A DNA stretch of 64,000 bases from Caenorhabditis elegans. Its lineage: Eukaryota > Nematoda > Chromadorea > Rhabditida > Rhabditidae. The notes beneath the pieces are model-generated. The model worked only from the letters and a program-made list of their open reading frames with translations, ran no database searches and was not told the origin of the DNA. The stretch is from contig NC_003282.8 in the NCBI RefSeq assembly GCF_000002985.6, forward strand, positions 8,246,001 to 8,310,000, read 5' to 3'. Made by a program: the position numbers and the translations under genes. Within the stretch, counting starts at the first letter, position 1, and every line of letters begins with the position of its first letter. This document shows, piece by piece, positions 12,641-22,537 of the stretch.

Positions 12641-12927
12641 GCCTCACGATATTCCAAGTTAGTTGGACGTTTTACAGCTTTTCCCAAAAGACCATCGTTC
12701 ATACATTCAATTGTGAGGGAATTATAACCGATAATCGATTGAAAATTGCATTAAAAAACTTATTCCAGAAAAATGTGAACAAAAATCTAGTTGAAAAAAA
12801 GGTTGTCACCAAAAATATGCCCCCCAAGATACACCCCAGTTTGTCTACTGGATACTTTGTCTCCTTGGATACTATGCCCCCAAAGAACCTTTGCCACCAA
12901 AAAGTTTGTCATCTCGGAATGAAGGCC

Positions 12928-13247
12928 AAAATTAGTTTTATTCGCAAATTCCAAAGTATGCTCGTAAATTTTTGCAATGTTTTGTTACGTCTCGTCTGAT
13001 CAAGTTATTTAAATCACCTGGAACGGTTTTTGAACGTATTCCTTTTCTGCAACTTTTAGTCTCCTGCTGTTTACAAAATATTCCATTCAGCCGAGCTGGA
13101 ACGACCTTCACATCCCTTTTAACGCGCCATGGATCCTGTCGTGTATGCATTTAGTAACGGGATTGTCCTTTTCCAAATAGAATAAAAATCGATCTAAATT
13201 GAATCATACTTCATTTCCAACTATAATCAAGTTTCCATTAAATCGAT
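12928..13247. other. Short intergenic stretch
   Basis: It begins with the right copy of the candidate target-site duplication (AAAATTAG, 12928-12935). The rest lies 3' of the small minus-strand gene. Overlapping short frames on both strands (around 12940-13150) have no splice or domain support. Confidence 0.5.
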
Positions 13248-13979
13248 CTATTTCTTTTCAGTCGGAGTCAACGTTGATTTGATCAGCTTATCCGCAAACT
13301 GCACCTTCTTTCCATTGGGCTTCTCAACAATTTTCCGCTCTTCTGGGACTGTTAATTTGGATATTCCTTTCTCGGATCTGAAATAATTTACAAATAATTG
13401 GTTAAAATTTCAATTAAAAAAACCAACCCTGCAGCTTTTCCTAATTCCATGTTAATAACTTGAGTATGCTGTGAATCCGTTTCAGTTTTCTTTTGCAATG
13501 TGGTTGCTTTTTGAAGGTTTTTCTTTCCACGAAGCATTTTTATAGAGTTCTGGCTGAAAAATAGAGTTTCAAGTAAATTTGTTAGCTTTTCAATTTTCAT
13601 TTGAGGGAAACAAAAACTTACATAACACTTTTCTTACTCTTTGTTTCTTCTTTCGGTGGCTCTGGTTTTACCATCACACTATCTTTTGGTATTGCAGTTG
13701 TTTCAATTGGAGACACAATAGAAGTCGACGCTGATTTTTTTGTACTGGAAACAAATTGTATTTTGTGGCACAGAATGGGTGAAATTAATTATTCCACAGA
13801 AAGGATTGCACTAAATAATAAACAAACCGAGAATCTGCATTCTTCGTTTTTGATCCTCCACCTTTTTGACTGCATAATATCAAAACTCCAGAAATCAGTG
13901 ATATAATGAGTGCCATTGAAAAGATTTGTGATTTGAGAAGTATCAGATGAATATAGAAATTATTCCAATTTGAGAGCAT
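13248..13979 (-). CDS. Small predicted single-pass membrane protein (hypothetical)
   Basis: Exons on the minus strand are 13979-13828, 13744-13622, 13553-13428 and 13377-13248, with phases that join cleanly into 176 aa ending PTEKK. The N terminus has one hydrophobic segment (about residues 20-40, MALIISLISGVLILC). The remainder is a hydrophilic Lys/Thr/Pro-rich tail with no recognised domain. A second in-frame ATG at 13916 would start just before the hydrophobic segment and make it look like a signal anchor. I do not recognise the family. One donor (GTTGGT after 13428) is weak, so that junction is the least certain. A short membrane-anchored protein with a basic cytosolic tail is the best reading. 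Confidence 0.65.
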
Positions 13980-14990
13980 AGTTGGAAATCTCACCAAATT
14001 TTGAAATTTGAAAATGAGTTAGTAATTTTTGAACAATCTGCCAGAGATTAATTAAAGATAAGGAATATCCACAAATTACAAATATTGGATATTAAATATG
14101 ATTTCACGTCATAACTGAGATTTGTATAATATCATAATTGTACGGAAATATTTAGGTATTAGTATTTCAGCTCACAATCAGACTTTTTAATGAAAACTTA
14201 ATTCAAAAGGGGATATCTTAAATATCATTACAAAACCTTGTTAGCAGCAGAACTAGAAAGTTTAAAAAAACACCGATTTGTGGTGCATAATGTACAAACA
14301 TCCATTGACAACATTTCTTTAAAAAATAATTTTTTACTAAAACATTTTGAAGTCAAAATTAAATTTTTTCAAAAATAAAAAATTTACGGGCCTCTAAAGT
14401 AGTGGAAAATGCACAGCAAAGTATTCAGATAGACTTTTTTCTTGTTCAAAATGCACCTTTGCCACTAAACCGAAATTCTTGCCTTGTTCATTAATTGTTT
14501 CAAGTTTGTAGGATTTTTAGAACTTTGAAATATCTAAATTATTTGTATTCTGAAAAATATTATCATTTCGCAACAAAAAACTAGAAGCAGAATAATTTAT
14601 TGTGAATCTTGCTATTTTTTATAGTTTGTGAAATTTTTTATACTTCCACATTTCATGAACAGTTTGGTTTGGCCACATGACTAAGGCGTGACCCACATAG
14701 AAAACATCAGGTGCCTTTGAAGCAATATTTCACATCTTCGCAAAGCTAAGGTCATTGTTATTTTTGCCATTTCATGACTATAATGGCATCATTTTATTCC
14801 CCCAATTTAACCAAAAGTCAGATGCAAAATGTTGAAAGTGTTGCAATTTCAAAGTAGAAAATGTAACTAAACTGTCAAAGAAAATTGTCATACTTTGACC
14901 AGAAACCATCTCCCCATCCACCTCCCCTCATCGGAGCCACCCGCCAATCCCAAAATGGTACCTAACATTACTGACACTCTCCCGCACTCA
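13980..14990. other. Intergenic region upstream of vit-6
   Basis: AT-rich DNA between two divergent genes. The 3' part is the vit-6 promoter region. A TGTCAAA at 14873-14879 matches six of seven bases of VPE1. A CCTCTAAAGTAGTGG-type motif at about 14392-14406 resembles the dispersed repeat at 7887-8096. Nothing else is recognised. Confidence 0.5.
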
Positions 14991-14993
14991 ACA

Positions 14994-15000
14994 ATTGACA
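14994..15000 (-). promoter_or_regulatory. VPE1 element (TGTCAAT) of vit-6
   Basis: ATTGACA on the plus strand is an exact VPE1 (TGTCAAT) in reverse orientation, 173 bp before the ATG. VPE1 is one of two heptamers known to be shared by nematode vitellogenin promoters and is needed for intestinal, adult hermaphrodite expression. Confidence 0.8.
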
Positions 15001-15013
15001 CCTGTCTCAATGA

Positions 15014-15020
15014 CTGATAA
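15014..15020 (+). promoter_or_regulatory. VPE2 / GATA element (CTGATAA) of vit-6
   Basis: Exact VPE2 heptamer, containing TGATAA, the site class bound by intestinal GATA factors such as ELT-2. It lies 14 bp after the VPE1 copy and about 95 bp before the TATA box, the expected promoter position. Confidence 0.85.
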
Positions 15021-15113
15021 GCATGCTGAGTCTCTTCAATCCGCATGGTCTCTAAGCTACTTTCAGAATTGCAACATGCTGCGATGGACATCTTGTCGAA
15101 GTTTAAGAGTATG

Positions 15114-15120
15114 TATAAAA
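15114..15120 (+). promoter_or_regulatory. TATA box of vit-6
   Basis: TATAAAA about 59 bp upstream of the ATG fits the short leader typical of vitellogenin genes. Confidence 0.8.
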
Positions 15121-15172
15121 GGACACGAGCTTCATGTATTCTTCACTCGGTCACTTAGATCGATCAATCACT

Positions 15173-18100
15173 ATGAAGTTCTTCATAGCGCTTGCTCTCT
15201 TGGGAGCGGCACTCGCCTCGACCCATTTGGATCGTTACAACTCCATCGAGAGAAATATTCAAGAATCGTAAGTTACTTTTTAAATCATTTTTGAGAGTTG
15301 ACCCTTTTTATATTTCAATTATTTTCAAAAATATCAATCACATTGTACTCCTTTTCAGCTCATTCCGCGCCGGACGCGAGTACCGCTACCTCTTCAATGG
15401 CCAGCTCTCTGCCGGACTTCCAGTCCCATCTACCCCACAAGGAATCTCACGTCTTCAATCTCAAGTTACCCTCCAATGGACTGATGGAAACACCGTCCGC
15501 ATGCAACTCCAGAAGACCCGCTTCGCAACCTCTCAGCAAGAGTCCAACTCCATGAAGATGCTCCCATTCGAGCGTTTCGAGGAGGTTGAGCGCATGAACC
15601 GTGAGCACCAAGAGCTTTTGAGCATGCCAGTTGAGTTTGATTACGAACACGGACTTGTCAGAGAGATCCGTTTTGCTGAGAACGATCAGCCATGGTCAGA
15701 GAACATCAAGAGAGCCGTCATCAACATGCTTCAAGTCAACATCCTCAAGAAGGAGAAGTACGAAGGAGCTGAGAAGAGTGACAACCAAGAACCAACTTTC
15801 TCTTTCACCAATGTTGAGGTAAGTTCTAAATATACATATATATTTGAGTTCGAAATTTGAATAATTGAATTTCAGCGCACCCTCGAAGGAGAATGCGAGG
15901 TCCTTTACACCGTTGAAGAGATCAAGAAGGAGGATGAGCAACGTTGGGCTAAGTCGATCAACTTCGACAAATGTACCCGCCGCCCATACATCCATCACGT
16001 GCAGACTCCAGTGTGCAAGGATTGCCAGCAAACTCTTGAGCAAGACAAGATGAGCTCCACAGTTCTCAACTACAACATCACTGGAACTTCATCAAGCTTC
16101 CTCATCAACTCCGTTGAACTTCGCTCCCAACACCTTTTTGCCCCAATCTCCGAGAAGCATCAACTTGTTTCTGCCTTCACCTTGAACACCATGGAGCTTA
16201 TCTATGCTGGAGAGAAGAAGACCGAGATCAAGCAAGTCCGCAATGAGAAGACTTCCGAGCTTGTCTACAACCAGGAATCCGAATGGGCTGAGCAACAATG
16301 GGCTCAAACTGGAGAGGAGAAGTACCTTAGACAACTCCCACAATGGACCGAGAACAAGGTCGAGATGATCAAAAAGATGTTCTCTTTGATGGCCAAGCAA
16401 ATCGAACAAGGAGAGGCTGAGCTTGAGGCTGCACACACTGTTGCCAGAATCGTCAAGGTTCTCCGTGAGTGCAACGAGGAGCAACTCGAACAAATCTACC
16501 GCCACGTCGCTGAGCACAAGGATGAGAAGATTGCTGAGCAACTTCGCTCCATCTACTTCAACACCCTTGCTCTCGCCGGAACTCGTGTCACCATTCAACA
16601 ATTCGTTGACAAGGTTCAATCTCGCAAGAACATTGCTCCACTCAAAGCCTCCGTTGCCATCAAGACACTCGTCGACATGCGCTACCCATCTCTTGCTATT
16701 GCTGAAGATATCGCTCGCCTTTGCGAATCCGATGTATCTTCAAGCTTCCCAGCTCTTCGTCAATCCTGCTGGCTCACCTACGGAGCTATTGTCAATGGAG
16801 TGTGCGGACAAACCCCAAGAGTCTTCGTCCAGAAGAATGGAGTCAAGATGTGCCCACGTGATGCTAAGCAAAGAATCGTTGACAAGCTCGTCCAACAATT
16901 CGAATCTGCATCCACCCGCTACGAGAAGGTTCTTGCTTTGAAGACCCTTGCTAATGCCGGACTTGATCTCTCTGTCTACCCACTCGAGAAGATCATTCTC
17001 AACGAGCAACACGAAACCACCATCCGCACACAAGCCATCGAGTCATTCCGTCGTCTTCGCACCCAGATGCCAACAAAGATTCAACGTGTTCTTATGCCAG
17101 TCTACCTTAACCGTCAACAACCACAACACATCCGCATGTCTGCACTCCATCAGATCATCTACACTCAACCAGAATGGTCCGTCCTTTCCCAGATCGGAAA
17201 CCAACTCAGACAAGAGCGCAACCAACAAGTTCGTGCCTTCACCCTCTCCCTTCTCCGTTCTTATGCTAACAACGAGTCTCCATGCGAGCAGACATTCTCT
17301 TCCCGTGTTCAATCTCTTCTCAACAACATCCCATTCTCATCCCAAGAGATTGATCGCTTCGAGTCTGTCTATGGAAAATGGTCCACCTACTCCAGACGCC
17401 ACCAATCCGGATTCGAAGCTAACTTTGCTTCCCTCTTCACCACCGAATCTGTTCTCCCAACCGAGATGATGGCTTCGATTGAAGGAGTTCTCTCCGGAGA
17501 ATGGAACCAATACTTCGCTCAAATCGGATTTACCCAGAAGAATATGGAGAAGATCATCAAGAAACTTCTCTCCAATGTTCAAGAAAAAGGACTTGAACAA
17601 ATCGTTGTTCGCGGAAAGAGAGCTTCCGGATCCTTCCAACCAACTGAATTCTTGAGCAACCTTCTCGAGAAGCTTCGCATCACCCGTCGTCAATCATCTG
17701 AGCAAGATCCACATGCCTTTGTCTACATCAGACACCGTGATATGGACTACGCCTTCCTTCCAATTGATGCTGACTCAATCCCAGAGGTTGTCCGCTCCAT
17801 GATCCAAGGAGGAAGACTTGAGATCGGAGATATCGAGAGAGTCCTTGCCCAAGGAATCCACTTCTCTGCCTCCAACGCTGCTTTCCTTTACGAGACCGTC
17901 CGCAGAGTTCCAACTCCAATGGGACTTCCAGTTCAATTCACCTCCAAGATGCCAACCATCTCCTCCATCCGCGGACAAGTAACTTTCGAGCTTGAGCCAA
18001 AGAACGGAAAGAGCTTCGACGGACTTCGCCTTCGTGTTCAAGCTGGGCCACGTGTAGCCTCCACCCACGTCCTTTCTCTTAGAGTTATCTGCCCAATCGC

Positions 18101-20367
18101 CGAGGTCGGAACCAAGTTCCTTCACCAAGCCGTCCTTAATACTCCAGTTGACACTGAGATCAGAATGAACTGGGAAGACAAGGTTGTTATCCGTGCTATC
18201 TACAACACCCCATCCGAGGAGAAGAGAATCGCCATGATCCAATCTCGTCCAGTCACCTTCACCCGCACTGTCGCCCCAGATGCTCGTCAATACCCAGAAC
18301 CAATCGAGATGACCTACATGCTCCCAGCCCACAAACAACTCAGCCAATCTCTTGACCGTGAATACCCACAAATCCGTGTTCAAGGAACTCTCAACCGCCC
18401 AACCAGCGTGAGAATCCCACAATGGATAGTTGACAGCAACGTCGAGGTCTACTACAAGCCAAATGTTGAGCAATACGAGGCTATTTTTGAGCTTAACTTG
18501 TACAACAACTACAAGATGGAGAAGAACTACGAGAAGGTATACAAGAAGCATAACGGAAGAAGATATCTTGAGGCTGAGCCAGAATACGATGAGGAAGAGC
18601 ACCGTGAGCAGATCACAAAGAAGTTCGAATGGCTCCAAAACGAGAAGGTCTACCAACACGTCGCCAAGTTCGAAATCAAGCCAGAGGTTGTCAAGATGGA
18701 GGTTGAGGCTGTCTGCAACAATGACTTCCACTTCTGCAAGACCCAAATCCGCGGAGAAGAGCTTAAGGCTACAATCCAATACGTCTACCCACAAACCCCA
18801 AGGACTGTTGAGGAGCTCAAGGAGCAAAAGTACCGTCAACTCGTTGTTATGGGAGAGATGAACTACGGAGAGAACACCATTCACATCAACATCAACGGAC
18901 AACAATCCCAAGAACAAAAGAAGTTCGTCAAGCAAATTGAGCAAGCCCCAGAGCACGAGACCCTTCTCGAGGCATCTAGACTTGACCAATACCAAACTGT
19001 TGTTGAGTACGAGTTCGAGCCAAAGCCAGCTCAATACTTCGCCAGATACTGGAACATGGTTCAAGCTTATCTTCGCACCCAATACCCATGGACTTCCAGA
19101 ATCGAGACCCGTGAGGAGCCAAGCCGCAAGAACATGATCCGTGCCACAATCAATGTTGAACCACGCCAACGTCTAACTGTCAACATGACTATCGAGACCC
19201 CAATGGAGACCACCGTTCTTGAGCGTGTCGAGCTTCCATTCAGACTTCCAACTGCCCAAATCCACTACCAGCCAAGAAACTCCCGCTACGAGCAGAAGCC
19301 AGTCATGGAGAAGATCGCCCATCACGCTTCCAAGCAAGCCAACTGTGTTGTCAAGAGCACCAAGATCAACACCTTCGACCAAGTTGCCTACCGTAACCAA
19401 TTCACCCCATGCTACTCCGTTCTCGCCAAGGATTGTGGATCTGAGAAGAGCGAGCCCCGTTTCGTTGTCCTTATGAAGAAGATCAACGAGAAGAAGGAGT
19501 GGAAGAACGTCAAGGTTGTCTACGGAGAAAACGAGATTGAAATGTACAAGACTGAGGAAGGACTCATCTGCCGTGTCAACGGAGAAGAAATCGAGTACCA
19601 ACCAGAATCTGAGATTGAGAAGAAGCAATACAACATCATCTGGCTTAACAAGAACACACTCAAGTTCGATTCTGATGATGTCACTGTTCAATTCGATGGA
19701 GTCAATGCCCGTATTCACCTTTCCGCTCTCTACAGAAACCAACAATGCGGACTTTGCGGCCACTACGACAACGAGAAGGAAACCGAATTCTATGATGCTG
19801 AGAACCAAGAGAACACCATTCCAGTAAGTTTCTTAATTTTGATACACAACAATAATCATCTCAATTTTCAGAAGTTCGCCAAGAGCTACTTGTACAAGGA
19901 CTCCAAGTGCAACTACGAGCGTGAGATGTTCGAGAAGGAGGAGAACTTCCAACGCATTGAGAAAAATCAAGAGGAGGAGAAGGACCAAGAGATGAACTAC
20001 GAGGAATCTCGCCGCGAGCAAGACGATGAGCCAACTGAGCAAGTCGCTATTGTCGAGCGTCAACACGAGATCTGCTTCACCCAGAAGCCAGTTCTTCGCT
20101 GCCAAAACGGAAAGTCACAGGAGTCCAAGAAGCAAAAGGTGGTAGTAGTTATACATTTCAATCAATTATTCTGTAACATTTCAGACCTCCGTCTACTGCC
20201 TCCCATCCTCCAACTCATGGGCTCGCCGTCAAATGCGCGAGATCCGCCGTGAGCCACTCGCCCAATGGCCAGAGCACAAGCTCCGCAACCTTCGTGACCA
20301 ACCACAAATGGAGGAGCGCACCGTTCGCGTCGCCGTCGACCAGAAGTGCGACAAGTTCGACTATTGA
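15173..20367 (+). CDS. vit-6: Vitellogenin VIT-6 (yolk protein precursor)
   Basis: Five exons: 15173-15267, 15359-15818, 15876-19823, 19872-20138 and 20185-20367, giving 1650 aa. A signal peptide (MKFFIALALLGAALAS) precedes a large lipid-transfer module (vitellogenin N domain, roughly residues 30-730). A C-terminal von Willebrand D domain follows (about 1350-1500, with CGLCGHYDNE), then a Glu/Arg-rich and Cys-containing tail. An RGKR site ends at residue 767. Cleavage there would give about 88 kDa plus a larger C-terminal part, consistent with the known YP88/YP115 processing of this gene; assigning the site is inference. Codon use is strongly biased toward C-ending and other optimal codons, unlike its neighbours, as expected for an abundant intestinal product. 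The protein is made in the adult intestine, secreted and taken up by oocytes. The gene name is from recognition of the family and locus. Confidence 0.97.
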
Positions 20368-20439
20368 ACTACCTCTTCTTCACAATCATACACATCGTAG
20401 GACTATCTTTGTCAATTGAATTGTTTTATAGATTTCAAT

Positions 20440-20445
20440 AATAAA
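20440..20445 (+). terminator. vit-6 polyadenylation signal
   Basis: AATAAA 73 bp after the stop codon, giving a short 3' UTR. Confidence 0.75.
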
Positions 20446-20518
20446 CAATTTCAACAATTTTTTGTTTGTGGAAAATTTACTTTAAACATATTCCAATTTG
20501 AACTGTTCAATTCAAACA

Positions 20519-20637
20519 ACTCGGCATTTTGCCACAGAGTTCACTTCTACAGTCTCCTCTCGCACGTCGTCAGAGTTCACAAAGAGTTCAGATTTTTCTG
20601 TAGAAGTGCGAGGGAACTCTATGGCAAAATGCCGAGT
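20519..20637. repeat. 119-bp imperfect palindrome downstream of vit-6
   Basis: The left arm (from 20519, ACTCGGCATTTTGCCA) pairs with the right arm ending at 20637 (TGGCAAAATGCCGAGT), and pairing continues through a TTCTACAG/CTGTAGAA block. A central segment of about 50 bp is less paired. It lies between the vit-6 poly(A) signal and the 3' end of the convergent sulfotransferase gene. A MITE is the most likely explanation. Confidence 0.7.
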
Positions 20638-20751
20638 ATTTAGAAACATAAAGTTTATGTTGAAACAATCAGAATACGGAAATACAATTGAAATGCAACA
20701 CCGGGGAAAATTGTCCGATTTCTGTCAATCATAGTTACTTGTTTAACCCGT

Positions 20752-22537
20752 CTACATTGAATACCCAAGATATAAAAAATCATAGTAATAAATTCTCTGT
20801 AAAGCTCTCCTGATAGCTCCATCTTCTTCAATAAGCTTTTCATATTTAAGTCGTAGAGATGTTCCAGATGTTGAGTGCTGGGTTTTTCCTTCTGAAAGTG
20901 TTGAAATTGAATGAAATCAAGAATGCAATTAAAAAAAGCTTACTTGAAAGTTCTTCTCTGACTTCGTTCAGATTTTCTTCTGGTACATTTCTATTTTTGA
21001 AAACGGTCAATAAATTATCAATCATCTTTATTTTTTCTGTCCCCGTACTCGAATATTGTATTACTGTTGAGTTCTTGATGTTGTTTTTCATATCGCAGTA
21101 CCTGAGAAACCGTTGAACGATCTTTTGGTTTAAATTTTTGAAGATTCTCATGACTAGGAGAAATGGAAACATGAATTAGGCAATAGGCTAGACAAAAACT
21201 GTTATCTTGATCTTAGCGAGACATTATGTCTTTTGTCTTCTTGTAGCCTCTTATGAATTCAAAAGACAGCTTAAAATCCTGGCATGAAGAATTTAATGAA
21301 GTTGAGAACTCACCAAGTTTGAGGAGCAAAATGTGTGTCTGCTCCAGTGTAAACAGGAAATAGCATACTCATTCTAATTAAACGTCGATATTCTTTCTGC
21401 AAGAAACATCGGATGTCGGTTCCACATCCGTGACAAATATTTGTGTCCGTGTTACTAAAATTTATATTTTGCAGATCCTGATATTATCCTCTAAATCTAA
21501 ACTTACTTTACACACTTCTCGGTAAATCCTGAAATGAACCGATCATAGGGATTTCGTGTGAAAATTATATTATCAAAGTTAGAATTCAAACTGCGTTGCA
21601 CCATTTTAAAAGATTTCAATTCATTGTTTTCGCAAAATCTGCAATTGATTAAATTTTCATTCAATTCATTCAGTTTTAGTTGGGAACCAGCTGTAACTGC
21701 TGAGAACCAACACCGCTCAAACTTACCTTCCACCATACATTTCCGTTGATATTGTTCTGTTGTTTTTGGTGAAAGCCTCCGGATCTTGTATGTAACATAT
21801 TGCGGCAGTTCCGATTGTAGACACAACTTTTGGAATAAGACAAAGAGATATATCATAACGAGGAGAAATCTGAAAGGGCTTAGATTTAACTGTGGCCTAG
21901 CGGAGCTTACTGTAAAATCTTGAAGATAATCATAAAATGGTGGAACAAATGTTTGATTAAAAGGTATATTGTTGCATTCTGCCAGTACATCATTACATTC
22001 TTTCGATTCAATTTCTTTCATTAATATTTGATATTTATCAATACTGAAACATATTGAAAATATGCCCATTACTACCAAAACCGCTTTCGGAATATACCTT
22101 TCTGAAAATAAATAAAACATTTAGAAGTAACTTCCCATTTTAAATGCTATAGCTGAAAAAGACTTTCGAAAAACACCACCAGAAACATCTCAAATATGAA
22201 ACTTTATAGTGTGATTATTAATTTCAAAAACCAGCTAAATGTAAAATCATTGTTAGAAACAGTAAAAATAAGCAAACAAAATAAAATTTAACAAACCCTT
22301 TTTTCCGTAATAAAATTTATTTGAAGTTGTGCAATAGGGATTCAACATTTCCGTGAAATGTTCCAAGTCATCAATGTCGCCACCTTCACCACTATCCAGA
22401 CGCAATAAAGGCTTCCGATCTTCGGCATAGGTCATCTGATAGGTATCGGAAAACACCATTAACGGGTGAGTTTTATGTATTTGACCGAGAAAAAAGCTCT
22501 TGAGTAAATAGAATCTGCATGAGGTAATTTTTCTCAT
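20752..22537 (-). CDS. Golgi-type carbohydrate sulfotransferase, worm Sulfotransfer_2-like family
   Basis: Seven exons: 22537-22297, 22101-21911, 21869-21727, 21638-21507, 21454-21314, 21101-20944 and 20891-20752, giving 381 aa. The layout is type II: a cytosolic tail of about 80-90 residues, a membrane anchor (AVLVVMGIFSICFSI), then a lumenal catalytic region. The 5'-phosphosulfate-binding region is seen as SLCLIPKVVSTIG (about residues 152-164) and the 3'-phosphate-binding region as FTRNPYDRFISGF. A CHGCGTDIRCF cysteine cluster and a C-terminal YYYDFLYLGY motif are typical of the nematode-expanded family. It would transfer sulfate from PAPS to a sugar, possibly a chondroitin-like glycan; the substrate is unknown. 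Start is ambiguous between ATGs at 22537 and 22459. Several exons lie in frames other than the longest local open frame. Confidence 0.85.

Larger units (their letters stand above)
9636..12927. mobile_element. 3.3 kb fold-back (long inverted repeat) transposable element
   Basis: The two arms (about 9636-11034 and 11233-12927) are reverse complements over most of their length. Both termini read TGGCCTTCATTCCGAGATG inward, apart from a one-base ambiguity at the right end. The flanks share AAAATTAG on both sides (9628-9635 and 12928-12935), an 8-bp candidate target-site duplication. Each arm contains, from outside in: a unique segment, a 44-45 bp minisatellite, a unique segment, a tRNA-like sequence and an AT-rich inner part. 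The left arm has about 110 extra bases near 10342-10457, and the right arm has unmatched sequence near 11345-11475. The unmatched core is about 200 bp. No transposase frame is visible, so the element would be non-autonomous. An 8-bp duplication fits the hAT class, but the class is inference. Confidence 0.8.

Noticed and set aside
9625-12999. Mirror-image 124- and 144-codon frames repeating ELKDQTIRR on both arms
   Set aside because: They arise from the 44-45 bp minisatellite plus inverted arms. Unit lengths do not preserve frame across the array, so coding function is unlikely.
17775-19169. 464-codon open frame on the minus strand opposite vit-6
   Set aside because: It is antisense to a highly codon-biased exon; such bias removes stops on the other strand. 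Its product is leucine/valine-rich with no domain, and no splice or promoter context supports it.
20655-20843. 62-codon frame as the last exon of the sulfotransferase
   Set aside because: The neighbouring frame gives the family's C-terminal YYYDF motif followed by a stop at 20752 and joins in phase with the upstream exon.
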